33,009 nucleotides of DNA from CAZJJK01 sp964546285 (GCA_964546285.1 CAZJJK010000024.1:1-33009); one strand, 5' to 3'; counted from the stretch's first letter, positions 6,815 through 15,425 are shown. Notes: a model not told the origin generated them from the sequence alone. Numbers and translations: made by a program.

Positions 6815-8512
6815 ATGGCAAAGAAACGAATTATTGTAATAGGCGGTTCAGCGGCTGGTCCTAAAGCCGCCTCTAAGGCTAGGCGCTTGGATGAAAACGC
6901 TGAAGTCATTATGCTGCAAAAGGAAGCTGACCTATCTATGGCCTCCTGCGGCTATCCCTATTATGTTGGCGGCGTGTTTGACGATCGTAATCAATTACTC
7001 TGTACACCGGCCGGCGTCGTTCGCGACCCAAAGTTCTTTTTTAACGCCAAGGCGATAGACGCTCGGACAAGGACAGAGGCCACGGCGATAGATCGAAAAG
7101 CGAAAACCATATCTTATAAAGCTTTGGATACTGGCGAAGCCGGTGCGTTAAGTTATGATAAATTGATTATCGCTACTGGCGCTCGGCCAAGAATGCCTCC
7201 CGTTCCGGGTATAGATTTGGACGGTATCACCACGCTTCAATCCATGAAGGATGCGGATTATCTTCGTAAAATACGTGATGATGGGCGGATAAAAAAAGCG
7301 GTAGTCGTTGGTGGCGGTCTTATCGGTATAGAAACCTGCGAAGCTCTCCACCTTGCCGGTATTGAGGTGACCGTTGTGGAAATGCTGCCGCAACTTCTTG
7401 CCTTTTTAGATTGGGATATGGCTAAGCTGGTGGAGAATCATGTACGGAGCAAGGGCGCCAATGTCATAATGGATAATGGCGTTTCCGAATTTCTAGGTAC
7501 TGGCGGTAAGCTTACAGGCGTAAAACTTCGGAATGGCGCGGAATTGCCCTGCGAGCTGGCGGTGGTGGCCATTGGCGTTATTCCTAATGTGGGGCTGGCG
7601 AAACAAGCTGGTCTCGCGATCGGTGATTTAGGCGGAATAAAGGTCGATGAATACATGCGAACCTCCGATCCTGACATTTACGCCATCGGCGACTGCGTAG
7701 AAATACCCAACCGCTTGACCGGCAAAGCGGTGCTTGCGCCCTTTGGCGACTTAGCCAACTTGGAAGGACGGGTAGCCGGCGAGAATGCCGTTCTTGGTGA
7801 CGTTGTGACCTTCCCCGGAACCATCCAAACGGGTATCTGTAAGGTGTTCGACTTTTCCGCTGGCTCTACCGGTTTGTCGTTCGCGGCCGCGACGAAATTC
7901 GGGTTTACCGATCTTGAGAGCGTGGTAAACGCTAGCGCCGATAAGCCAGGCTTTATGGGCGGCGAGCTGGTTATTAGTAAGCTTACGGCTGAGCGTAAAA
8001 CCGGCCGAATTCTTGGAGCCCAAGTGATAGGCCCGGGAAATGTCGCTAAACAGTTGGCTCAGTGGGCAATGGCTATTCAAGCCGGCTTGAAGGTCGCCGA
8101 TCTTGTTAACGCCGATCTGCCCTATGCTCCGCCTTTCTCGCTGGCCATTGACCACTTTATCGCCACAGCGCATTTGATGGAGAATAAACTAAAAGGCCGA
8201 CTTAAGGGAATTTCCGTGATGGATGTTAAAAAGAAACTAGACGCGGGCGAAAACCCTTTCCTGCTTGACGCCCGTGGAGCGGATGAGTATGAAGCGATGC
8301 GTTTCGGTCTGGGAGAGAGTCTTATTCCTCTTGGGGCGTTGCGTAAACGCTTGGGAGAGCTGCCCCAGGATAAGAACAAGGAAATTATTTGTTACTGTAA
8401 GATTTCTCTCCGCGGTTATGAAGCCGCCCTTATTCTGGAAGCCAATGGCTGGAAAAATGTAAAAGTTATGGAAGGTGGAATAGCCGCCTGGCCATATCCA
8501 AGAGAAAAATAG
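6815..8512 (+). CDS. CoA-disulfide reductase/NADH oxidase-like flavoprotein with rhodanese domain
   Basis: This is a FAD- and NAD(P)H-dependent oxidoreductase of about 565 residues. It has an N-terminal FAD fold (VIGGSAAGPKAA, residues 8-19), a single redox cysteine in SMASCGYPYYVGG (Cys45), a central NAD-binding fold (VVVGGGLIGIETCE), the FAD-contact motif YAIGDCVE and a dimerisation domain. A C-terminal rhodanese domain follows, with active-site loop CKISLR starting at Cys528. This is the CoADR-rhodanese architecture, which reduces CoA disulfide, persulfide or polysulfide in other bacteria. The activity here is inferred. The ATG at 6815 is chosen because AGGAGGT precedes it; an upstream in-frame start at 6773 lacks a site. 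It is transcribed away from the Cys-rich DUF3795 gene. Confidence 0.85.
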   Translation: MAKKRIIVIGGSAAGPKAASKARRLDENAEVIMLQKEADLSMASCGYPYYVGGVFDDRNQLLCTPAGVVRDPKFFFNAKAIDARTRTEATAIDRKAKTISYKALDTGEAGALSYDKLIIATGARPRMPPVPGIDLDGITTLQSMKDADYLRKIRDDGRIKKAVVVGGGLIGIETCEALHLAGIEVTVVEMLPQLLAFLDWDMAKLVENHVRSKGANVIMDNGVSEFLGTGGKLTGVKLRNGAELPCELAVVAIGVIPNVGLAKQAGLAIGDLGGIKVDEYMRTSDPDIYAIGDCVEIPNRLTGKAVLAPFGDLANLEGRVAGENAVLGDVVTFPGTIQTGICKVFDFSAGSTGLSFAAATKFGFTDLESVVNASADKPGFMGGELVISKLTAERKTGRILGAQVIGPGNVAKQLAQWAMAIQAGLKVADLVNADLPYAPPFSLAIDHFIATAHLMENKLKGRLKGISVMDVKKKLDAGENPFLLDARGADEYEAMRFGLGESLIPLGALRKRLGELPQDKNKEIICYCKISLRGYEAALILEANGWKNVKVMEGGIAAWPYPREK

Positions 8513-8522
8513 AGCTTTTTTT

Positions 8523-8546
8523 GGCCGCCGCGCTTAAGCGGCGGCC
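8523..8546. terminator. Strong G+C hairpin after the flavoprotein gene
   Basis: GGCCGCCGC and GCGGCGGCC form a nine-pair stem ten bases after the stop codon. No T run follows on the plus strand (the T run lies before the stem), so termination may be incomplete and the next genes could be read partly from the same transcript. Confidence 0.5.
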
Positions 8547-8603
8547 TAGCCGGGTCTAGCTTCCCTTCACCAGTAGGTCTAAAATAGACTTGAGGCTAAA
8601 ACC

Positions 8604-9674
8604 GTGGCGGATGCGCGAAACCTTATGGAGAACCAACCCTGTCAAGAAGCGGTACTTTACCAAAAGCTATCGGATGGTAAGGTCCATTGTCAGCTCTGTT
8701 CTCATCGCTGCCTAATACCTGATGGTCATTTTGGTCTCTGCGGCGTACGAGTAAACCGGTCAGGTACGCTCTATACCCTTGTATATGGGAAAACTCTGTG
8801 TGAGCATATAGACCCAATAGAAAAGAAACCCTTATACCATTTCTACCCTGGTTCGGCGGCTTATTCTATAGCGACGCCCGGTTGCAATTTTGATTGCCGT
8901 TGGTGCCAGAACTGGGAAAGCGTCCATGTTCCCCCCCGCGATTTTTCCCAATTCGGCCATGAAAGACTGCCCGCCGCGATAGCCGGAGCGTCTAAAGCCT
9001 CCTCTTGCCGTAGTATCGCGTATACGTATACCGAGCCAACGGTGTATTTTGAATACGCGTATGATATAGCTCGGGAAGCCCGGAAGCTTAGCATAGCGAA
9101 TATCTTTGTGACCAATGGTTTTATGACGCTGGAAGCGCTAAAGCGCTTCCAGCCGTTTTTAGACGCGGCGAACGTGGATTTGAAGAGCTTTAGGGACAAG
9201 ACGTATCGTTTATATACAGGCGGACAGCTTGAACCCATTCTTGAGGCGATGAAGGCCATGAAAAAAATGGGCGTTTGGCTGGAAGTCACCACGCTCGTTA
9301 TTCCAGGTCTTAATGATTCCGATGAGGAACTGCGCGATGCCGCCCGTTTTATTGCTAGGGAGCTTGACGTGGATACGCCTTGGCATATCAGCCGTTTTTT
9401 CTCCGCCTATAAAATGACAGATCGCCCAGCTACCGCTCATAAAATCTTAACGCGGGCTCGGGAAATCGGCGTAGAGGAAGGCTTGCGTTATGTATATATA
9501 GGCAATACTGGCGAAGCTTCCGATACTTTCTGTCCTCAATGCGGCCGCGGCGTTATTCAACGTCATGGCTATTCAATAAGGAATATGCTTTCGCCAGAAG
9601 GTCGCTGTCCCTATTGCGGCGCGGGAATCGCCGGCGTTGGTTTAGCCGCCCCGACTAGTAAAGGACTTATATGA
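8604..9674 (+). CDS. AmmeMemoRadiSam-type radical SAM protein (AmrS family)
   Basis: This is a radical SAM enzyme of 356 residues with the cluster motif CNFDCRWC (Cys94, Cys98, Cys101). It has the family-typical N-terminal CQLCSHRCLIPDGHFGLCGV segment and the IDPIEKKPLYHFYPG segment just before the cluster. The end carries two CxxC pairs (CPQCG, CPYCG), probably a zinc-ribbon. Homologues are named for co-occurrence with AMMECR1 and Memo proteins, neither of which is seen here; the reaction is not firmly known. The start is taken as GTG with TGAGG eight bases upstream; the in-frame ATG at 8625 is an alternative. The NAD(P)H-hydrate repair gene overlaps its end by four bases. Confidence 0.82.
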   Translation: MADARNLMENQPCQEAVLYQKLSDGKVHCQLCSHRCLIPDGHFGLCGVRVNRSGTLYTLVYGKTLCEHIDPIEKKPLYHFYPGSAAYSIATPGCNFDCRWCQNWESVHVPPRDFSQFGHERLPAAIAGASKASSCRSIAYTYTEPTVYFEYAYDIAREARKLSIANIFVTNGFMTLEALKRFQPFLDAANVDLKSFRDKTYRLYTGGQLEPILEAMKAMKKMGVWLEVTTLVIPGLNDSDEELRDAARFIARELDVDTPWHISRFFSAYKMTDRPATAHKILTRAREIGVEEGLRYVYIGNTGEASDTFCPQCGRGVIQRHGYSIRNMLSPEGRCPYCGAGIAGVGLAAPTSKGLI

Positions 9675-11248
9675 TGAAAATCAGTACGCTTCGTCAAATA
9701 CGTGAAATGGATAGCCGCGCGATCGCCGACTATGGTCTTACCGAGGATCTCTTAATGGAAAACGCTGGCAGCGCTGCCTATTATGTCATTCTTAAAGAAT
9801 TTGGCGTAAAAAATAAAAGCTTTATCGTTTTCTGCGGCGGAGGCAATAATGGCGGCGATGGTTTGGTGGTCGCTAGGAAACTCGTTTCTGGCGGTGGAAA
9901 GGTAAGCGTCTGTATGACGGTTGATCCATCAAAAGTTAAGGGGGCGGCTAAAAGAAATTTTGAGCGAGCCCAGCTCTTTCCTGTGGACTTTATCGATTTT
10001 GATGATAGCGCATCATTAAAAGAAAGGCTTTACGCTTGCGACGGGATTGTGGACGCGCTTTTTGGCACTGGTTTAGACAGAGAGCTTCAAGGAAGATATA
10101 AAGAGCTCATTTTGGCGATTAAGCGTGCCGGTAAAACCGTGTTTTCCATCGATATACCTTCAGGGATTAATGGCGATACCGCTGAAGTCATGGGAGAGGC
10201 GGTGCGGGCGGCATATACGATCAGCTTTGGGCTGCCAAAGCTAGGGAATATACTGTACCCAGGCAATGAGCTTTGCGGTAAATTATACATACATGGAATC
10301 TCTCTTCCCCCAGCGCTTTTGGACGGCGAGGATATTAAGATCGCCGTCAATGGGCCTCTACCTCTGCCGCGCCGCGCCTCGGATACGCATAAAGGGGATT
10401 TTGGGAAGGCCCTTTTTATCGCGGGCGCTTCATCCTATCCAGGCGCGCCCTATTTCGCCGCGCTGTCGTTTCTTAAGGCGGGCGGCGGACTGTCGTATCT
10501 CGCCGCGCCGGATTGCGTAAGCGCTCGTATTGGTTCAAAGGCCGGCGAGCTTGTCTATCTGCCACAAAAGTCCACCGTCTCGGGCGGTATTGCCTATGAG
10601 AATAAGGAAGGGCTTTTAGCCAAAGCTAAAAAAGCGGATTTCGTCGTTCTTGGCCCGGGTTTATCGCTTGATGAGGAAACCCAGAAGCTAGCCGCGGAAC
10701 TTTGTTTGGAGCTAGACCGCCCTTTATTAATAGATGGAGATGGGCTGAGCGCCGCGGCGGAGAGCGTGGAACGCTTGGCTGAACGAACGGAGCCAACAAT
10801 TTTAACGCCCCATCTTGGAGAAATGGCTAGACTAGTTAAATTCGATATTGAGTATATCAAAAAAAACCGTATCGAAATCGCAAAAGAGCTAGCTGAAGCC
10901 TGTAATTGTATTGTCGTTCTAAAAGGGGCGCGTACGCTGATCGCCCATCCCGACGGACGAGTGTTCATAAACCTTAGCGGGAATGCCGGTATGGCCACAG
11001 CCGGCTCTGGCGATGTGTTAAGCGGCGTTATCGCGGCGATGTTCGGGCTAGGTTTGCCCTCTGGCGACGCGGCGCGTTTGGGCGTTTTTACGCATGGCTT
11101 AGCTGGCGATCTGGCCGCTGACGCTTTTGGCCAGGACGGCTTAATAGCTGGCAATATATTGGATAGTCTTCCTACGGCTTTAAAACGCTTAAGGGAGAAC
11201 TACCATTCTGTTACTGAGAACTGCTATAACAAAATTTATACTCTATGA
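9671..11248 (+). CDS. nnr: Bifunctional NAD(P)H-hydrate epimerase/dehydratase (Nnr, YjeF)
   Basis: The enzyme repairs hydrated NADH and NADPH. The epimerase half (about residues 1-215) shows the YjeF_N signature GGGNNGGDGLVVARKL. The dehydratase half (about 230-510) has the ribokinase-like landmarks HKGDFGKALFIAGA, FLKAGGG, ILTPHLGEMARL and the nucleotide loop TAGSGDVLSG. At 525 residues it has the normal two-domain length. Its ATG sits in an ATGATG sequence that includes the stop of the radical SAM gene, so translation is coupled. A second ATG at 9674 is equally possible. A perfect palindrome at 11294 follows, shared with the convergent DUF4861 gene. Confidence 0.9.
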   Translation: MMKISTLRQIREMDSRAIADYGLTEDLLMENAGSAAYYVILKEFGVKNKSFIVFCGGGNNGGDGLVVARKLVSGGGKVSVCMTVDPSKVKGAAKRNFERAQLFPVDFIDFDDSASLKERLYACDGIVDALFGTGLDRELQGRYKELILAIKRAGKTVFSIDIPSGINGDTAEVMGEAVRAAYTISFGLPKLGNILYPGNELCGKLYIHGISLPPALLDGEDIKIAVNGPLPLPRRASDTHKGDFGKALFIAGASSYPGAPYFAALSFLKAGGGLSYLAAPDCVSARIGSKAGELVYLPQKSTVSGGIAYENKEGLLAKAKKADFVVLGPGLSLDEETQKLAAELCLELDRPLLIDGDGLSAAAESVERLAERTEPTILTPHLGEMARLVKFDIEYIKKNRIEIAKELAEACNCIVVLKGARTLIAHPDGRVFINLSGNAGMATAGSGDVLSGVIAAMFGLGLPSGDAARLGVFTHGLAGDLAADAFGQDGLIAGNILDSLPTALKRLRENYHSVTENCYNKIYTL

Positions 11249-11293
11249 AAAGAACTCTAAAAAAAGGATTCTTTATTAAATAGTGCCAAGAAG

Positions 11294-11317
11294 CCGGCGG
11301 CCGCGCGCGGCCGCCGG
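11294..11317. terminator. 24-bp perfect palindrome between convergent genes
   Basis: A self-complementary G+C stretch (CCGGCGGCCGCG and its complement) lies between the Nnr and DUF4861 stop codons. It would fold on either transcript. There is no T run, so it may act through other factors or as a 3' stabiliser. Confidence 0.5.
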
Positions 11318-11325
11318 TCTACGAA

Positions 11326-12414
11326 TCACGAAAGCGAAACCTTAAGCGGGCTGTGTAAGCCTTGAGCGAACGTGTCCACATACACTTTCCAAGAATCAAA
11401 TTTCGTATATTGACCAGCCCTATCCCAACAGAACCCAGCCCAATATGAGGCGGCGCCTTTTTCATCGGCACGGCAAAGCATGAGAAGATTAAGTTCGTCC
11501 TCGGCCTGACCCTCATATAGAGCGGGATCGGCCACCAGGGCTAAGCCTTGTTCGCCCATGCCCATTTCAACCGCTTCCCATTTAGCTATCCAGCCTCGGT
11601 CCGCGTTAAGCTCCCATGTATCCCCTTCAACCTTTTTCAAGCCGGCGCCGGAAATAAGGGCGGTCGGCTTATCCGCTTTATAGAAGCTCCGGTAATGGGT
11701 CAGATGGTGCCCCGCGTCCAAAGAGATGCGTTTCGTTTCGCTAACCATTACGCCGTCAACGAGGTAGGGTTCGTAATCGAGATCAAACATCACGCGGATA
11801 GGCCCATTAGCCAGTTGGCGGGAAGTGATAAAGTTTTTTGATACCCATAACTTGTTTTTCGCCCAAAGGCCATTCCCGCCGCAGCCTCTGCTTAGACCCG
11901 CGGAATAAAAATCCGCGCCTTCGCCCTTATCCACATGGTAATCGTCCACCATAAACCAATCGTTAGCGACAAGACGGGAAGTACGCTTTACCCACACATC
12001 AACAGTGCTGCTCGCAAGCGGATTGGCTTTCCAATATTCAAGCGCTTTTCCGTAAATCCGATGCGCGACTAGGTCGTTTTCCCAGCAGAAATCGTCGTAA
12101 CGCTCACGGACAAAACGACCGTAGGCTTTGAATTGCTCTTTTGTGTAAACGCGCTTATCGCCTAAGGCGACCGTGAAGGTCTTCTTTTCCCCAGCGGTAA
12201 AATCGGCCTGGAAAATTAATTGATCAATTGTACCATCTCCGTCAGAATCCAATGTTTGGCAAAGAACTTCCTTGCCGGAGGCGTCGCTGACATGAATGGT
12301 CGCGGCTTCGCCAGGGCCATTCATGGCTAACGCGGCGAGAGAAAGTTCTATGGTTTCGCTCCGTCTGGCGGTCTTTAAAGTATTTTCTACCGTGATAGTA
12401 CTTTGCTTTGACAT
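11326..12414 (-). CDS. DUF4861 family protein of the uronate operon
   Basis: The 362-residue protein matches the general character of DUF4861: a beta-rich fold with an acidic loop (DSDGDGTID, residues about 57-65), a central RYDDFCWENDLVAHRIYG segment, and VDVWVKR and AGHHLTHYRSFY segments. DUF4861 genes often sit in polysaccharide or uronate degradation loci, but I know of no settled activity. It has no signal peptide, so it is cytoplasmic, unlike many secreted relatives. A GGAG site lies before the ATG. It is the last gene of the minus-strand kdgK-kduI-kduD cluster, separated from kduD by a strong hairpin. One possibility is that it handles unsaturated uronate or a modified sugar; this is a guess from position. 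Confidence 0.72.
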   Translation of the reverse strand: MSKQSTITVENTLKTARRSETIELSLAALAMNGPGEAATIHVSDASGKEVLCQTLDSDGDGTIDQLIFQADFTAGEKKTFTVALGDKRVYTKEQFKAYGRFVRERYDDFCWENDLVAHRIYGKALEYWKANPLASSTVDVWVKRTSRLVANDWFMVDDYHVDKGEGADFYSAGLSRGCGGNGLWAKNKLWVSKNFITSRQLANGPIRVMFDLDYEPYLVDGVMVSETKRISLDAGHHLTHYRSFYKADKPTALISGAGLKKVEGDTWELNADRGWIAKWEAVEMGMGEQGLALVADPALYEGQAEDELNLLMLCRADEKGAASYWAGFCWDRAGQYTKFDSWKVYVDTFAQGLHSPLKVSLS

Positions 12415-12462
12415 ACGTGTATCTCCTATTGTGTGGCCGTCTGTTAAAAAGGCGGATAAAAT

Positions 12463-12503
12463 GCGCGGCGGCGGTCCCGGCTTTGCCGGAACCGCCGCCG
12501 CGC
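12463..12503 (-). terminator. Long hairpin between kduD and the DUF4861 gene
   Basis: A 13-pair outer stem (GCGCGGCGGCGGT with ACCGCCGCCGCGC) encloses a second CCGGC/GCCGG stem. On the minus strand it is followed by ATTTTATCC. It probably ends most transcripts after kduD and lowers expression of the DUF4861 gene. Confidence 0.6.
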
Positions 12504-12526
12504 GCCTTTAATAACGGGAAAACATA

Positions 12527-13291
12527 TCAGCGGGCAAGCCAGCCGCCATCCACGGCTACCGTGTAGCCGTTCATATAGCTGGAAGCGTCGCTCGCCAGAA
12601 AAACCGCGGGACCCATAACGTCATCCGGGGTGCCCCAGCGACTGGCCGGAATACGGCCTAGGATCGCCTCGGAGCGATCCTGGTCAGCCCGTAGTTGGGC
12701 GGTGTTGTTGGTGGCCATGTAACCCGGAGCGATCGCGTTTATGTTGATGTTGTGCTTAGCCCATTCATTGGCCATAGCGCGGGTAATACCGGCAACGCCG
12801 GATTTCGCGGCGGTGTAAGACACGACGCGGATGCCGCCTTGGAAGGAGAGCATGGAGGCGATGTTGATAATTTTCCCGCCAGTGCCCTGTTTGAGATATT
12901 GGCGGGCGGCGGCCTGAGAGAAGAAGAATACCGTTTTAAGGTTCAGAGCCAGAACATCGTCCCAATCTTTTTCGGTAAAATCGATAATATCGGCGCGGCG
13001 AATAATGCCCGCGTTGTTCACCAGAATATCGACCTTGCCGAAAACCTTCACTGTCTCGTCTATAATTGTTTGGCAGGGCTCAACGCTCATAAGATTAGCG
13101 ACTATGCCGTGGAAGGCACCGCCCGCTTTCTCTATCTTAGCCTTGGTGTCAGGCGAGTCCACATAGTCGACGCCCACCACCTTGGCGCCAGCCTCAGCCA
13201 TGGCGACGCTCATCCCCTGGCCTAAGCCGGTTGAGGAACCCGTAACGATGGCGACCTTGCCCTTCAGGCTGAATTTATCAAGGATACTCAT
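12527..13291 (-). CDS. kduD: 2-dehydro-3-deoxy-D-gluconate 5-dehydrogenase KduD
   Basis: The enzyme reduces 2,5-diketo-3-deoxygluconate to 2-keto-3-deoxygluconate with NAD(P)H. This is a classical short-chain dehydrogenase of 254 residues with the cofactor loop TGSSTGLGQG, NNAG, the catalytic serine in NIASMLSFQG, and the YTAAK pair of catalytic Tyr and Lys. The segment IRRADIIDFTEKDWDDVLALN and the ending AVDGGWLAR are typical of KduD. GGGGGA lies just before the ATG. The gene begins nine bases after kduI, so the two are co-transcribed and carry out successive steps. Confidence 0.93.
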   Translation of the reverse strand: MSILDKFSLKGKVAIVTGSSTGLGQGMSVAMAEAGAKVVGVDYVDSPDTKAKIEKAGGAFHGIVANLMSVEPCQTIIDETVKVFGKVDILVNNAGIIRRADIIDFTEKDWDDVLALNLKTVFFFSQAAARQYLKQGTGGKIINIASMLSFQGGIRVVSYTAAKSGVAGITRAMANEWAKHNININAIAPGYMATNNTAQLRADQDRSEAILGRIPASRWGTPDDVMGPAVFLASDASSYMNGYTVAVDGGWLAR

Positions 13292-13300
13292 GCTTTCCCC

Positions 13301-14137
13301 CTATTTCAGTGTTTCGGGCGACACGAAGTCCATGTCGTCAAAGGTTTGGTTTTCACCGGCCATACCCCAAATAAAGGTATAGCTACCGGTACCCACTCCA
13401 GCGTGGATAGACCAGCTCGGGGAAACGATGGCCTGCTCGTTAGCGACTACCAGATGGCGGGTTTGCGTCGGCTGGCCGTGGAGGTGGATTACCCTGGCGT
13501 CGGGGGCCATGTCGAAGTATAGGTACACTTCCATGCGCCGCTCATGGGTATGGCAGGGCATGGTATTCCAAACGCTACCTTTTTCCAGAATGGTCATACC
13601 CATTACTAATTGGCAGCTTTTGCAAACGGCCGGATGGACGTATTGGTAGATAGTCCTAGCGTTGGAGGTTTCAGACGCTCCAAGTTTCTTGGGATTCGCC
13701 TTAGACAGCTCAATTTTCACTGTTGGATAGCTCTGGTGGGCGGGTGAACTCACCAGGTAAAATTTCGCGGGATCGGAAGGTGATACGGACTCAAAGGAAA
13801 CTTCTTTGGTTCCCATGCCTACATAAGCACCGTCGCCTTTGGCCATTTCATAAACTTTGCCGTCCAGAATCATGCGACCGGCGGCGCCGATGTTGATAAC
13901 GCCTAATTCGCGCCGCTCCAGGAAATAGTCGGTGCCGAAATCTTTACCGGCTTCTAGGCTGAGTTTGTTTTTGATCGGCTTGGCGCCGCCGAAAACCACC
14001 CTATCCTGGTGGCTGTAAGTGAGAGCGATCTCGCCATCAACAAATACTTTCTCCACAAGGAAGTGTTTGCGCTGTTCCTCTGTCGTGTAGCGCTTGGCGT
14101 CCTCTGGATGGTTCGAATAACGGATATCCAACTTCAT
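13301..14137 (-). CDS. kduI: 5-keto-4-deoxyuronate isomerase KduI
   Basis: The enzyme isomerises 5-keto-4-deoxyuronate to 2,5-diketo-3-deoxygluconate. The product has 278 residues, the usual KduI length, with the cupin metal site visible as PCHTHERRMEVYLYF (two His and a Glu) and a later His in SWSIHAGVG. The start is the ATG of MKLDIRYS because GGAG lies six bases ahead; eight further in-frame codons upstream have no site. It lies between the kinase and kduD on the minus strand. A hairpin at 14175-14193 separates it from the kinase gene. Confidence 0.93.
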   Translation of the reverse strand: MKLDIRYSNHPEDAKRYTTEEQRKHFLVEKVFVDGEIALTYSHQDRVVFGGAKPIKNKLSLEAGKDFGTDYFLERRELGVINIGAAGRMILDGKVYEMAKGDGAYVGMGTKEVSFESVSPSDPAKFYLVSSPAHQSYPTVKIELSKANPKKLGASETSNARTIYQYVHPAVCKSCQLVMGMTILEKGSVWNTMPCHTHERRMEVYLYFDMAPDARVIHLHGQPTQTRHLVVANEQAIVSPSWSIHAGVGTGSYTFIWGMAGENQTFDDMDFVSPETLK

Positions 14138-14174
14138 CGTCATCTCCTTATGTCCGATCAAATAATAATATAGA

Positions 14175-14193
14175 CCAGCCGTGAGGCGGCTGG
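14175..14193 (-). promoter_or_regulatory. Intra-operon hairpin between kdgK and kduI
   Basis: CCAGCCG and CGGCTGG form a seven-pair stem just after the kinase stop, followed on the minus strand by an A+T-rich stretch before the kduI ribosome site. It may be an attenuator or a stabiliser of the upstream message. Confidence 0.4.
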
Positions 14194-14197
14194 CCTC

Positions 14198-15232
14198 CTA
14201 ACGATTAACGCGACCTGAACCGTCCCCCTTTAGCAGGGTTTCAACCTCGGTTTTGCTCACTATATTAAAATCTCCTAATAGAGAATGTTTTAGCGCGGAA
14301 GCGGCTACCGCGAAATCCAAGGCCCGCGCTTCGTCTCCCGGAAAATTTAATAAACCATAGATAAGTCCGGCGGAAAAACTATCCCCTCCGCCAACTCTGT
14401 CAACGATATCATCGATATCGAATTTTCGTGAGGCGCGGAAGCCAGCTTCGCCATGAAGGACCGCTGACCAGCCGTTGCGGTCCGCGGAGCGGCTTTCGCG
14501 AAGGGTTATCGCCACAATTTTAATATTTGGGAAATGGTTTTTGACCGCTTCCGCTAAACGACGATAATTTTCCGTGTCTAATTCGCCTTTAGCCACATCC
14601 ACACCTTCGGCGGCTATGCCCAGGCACATTTGGACATCTTCCTCATTGGCGATTATCACGTCAGCGAGCGCTGTCAGGGGCCGCATCATCTCTGGGGCTT
14701 TTACGCCATAATTCCATAATTTTTTTCGGTAGTTCAGATCGATAGATACCTGAGCGCCAGCCGCTTTCGCGGCTTTGATAGCTTCCATCGCCGTATCGGC
14801 GGCGTCGCGTGATAGGGCGGGTGTAATTCCTGTTATATGGAACCAATCAGCCTTGTTGAACAGGCCGCGCCAATCGATATCATTCGGCTTTATTCGCGCG
14901 ACACAGGATGCGTCACGGTCGTAAACGACATTAGAGGGCCGCTGATTTGCCCCTGTTTCCAAAAAGTAAATACCTAAGCGGCCTTTCGCCCGCTTTATGC
15001 CTGACACATCCACGCCATAGCGGCGAAGCTCGCGGAGGGCGGCTTCGCCAATGGGGTTGTCCGGCAATATGGTGGTAAACAGCGCTTGTTCGCCCAATAC
15101 AGCTAGAGAAACGGCTACGTTAGCTTCGCCGCCGCCAAAGCTGGCTTCTAAGAGCGGCGATTGAAACAGGCGTTCGTTCGCCGGCGATTTTAGTCGGAGC
15201 ATGATCTCGCCAAAACTGACTATCTTATGCAT
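14198..15232 (-). CDS. kdgK: 2-keto-3-deoxygluconate kinase (PfkB family)
   Basis: The enzyme phosphorylates KDG to KDPG with ATP. The 344-residue PfkB-type sugar kinase shows FGEIMLRL at the start, the substrate-side GGGEANVAVSLAVLG motif, and the C-terminal signature DIVDRVGGGDSFSAG with the catalytic aspartate in GGGD. GGAGG precedes the ATG. It is the first gene of the minus-strand cluster kdgK-kduI-kduD-DUF4861 and is divergent from the aldolase gene, so the 193-base space between them holds promoters for both halves of the pathway. Confidence 0.9.
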   Translation of the reverse strand: MHKIVSFGEIMLRLKSPANERLFQSPLLEASFGGGEANVAVSLAVLGEQALFTTILPDNPIGEAALRELRRYGVDVSGIKRAKGRLGIYFLETGANQRPSNVVYDRDASCVARIKPNDIDWRGLFNKADWFHITGITPALSRDAADTAMEAIKAAKAAGAQVSIDLNYRKKLWNYGVKAPEMMRPLTALADVIIANEEDVQMCLGIAAEGVDVAKGELDTENYRRLAEAVKNHFPNIKIVAITLRESRSADRNGWSAVLHGEAGFRASRKFDIDDIVDRVGGGDSFSAGLIYGLLNFPGDEARALDFAVAASALKHSLLGDFNIVSKTEVETLLKGDGSGRVNR

Positions 15233-15328
15233 GTGTCCTCCGCGTTCAATATCGATCTTTACAAATACGAAACCTAAACTTCCTTTCGAACCTTTTAGAA
15301 AATGTGGGTTTTGAGTCGTTGTATCTAT

Positions 15329-15357
15329 AGAATATACTTATGAGACAAAGCCGTCAA
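15329..15357 (-). promoter_or_regulatory. Sigma-70-like promoter for the kdgK-kduI-kduD cluster
   Basis: On the minus strand TTGACG and TATTCT are spaced by 17 bases. The -10 region lies in a near-palindrome (GTATCTATAGAATATAC, 15321-15337), a possible operator shared with the divergent aldolase gene. Confidence 0.65.
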
Positions 15358-15375
15358 TCATTTTTGAAACAAGAG

Positions 15376-15404
15376 TTCATTTTTTAACAAGTCTGTGTTA
15401 TACT
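15376..15404 (+). promoter_or_regulatory. Candidate promoter for the aldolase gene
   Basis: TATACT at 15399-15404 is a good -10 box, with a weak -35 (TTCATT) 17 bases upstream. The predicted transcript would begin just before the GGAGG site of the gene. Confidence 0.45.
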
Positions 15405-15425
15405 CAGTCCGCGTAGGAGGAGTAT

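Noticed and set aside
10594..11154. 186-residue minus-strand open frame inside the NAD(P)H-hydrate gene
   Set aside because: It is antisense to a gene with complete family motifs. Its Ser/Ala/Pro-rich composition is a by-product of the codons on the other strand.
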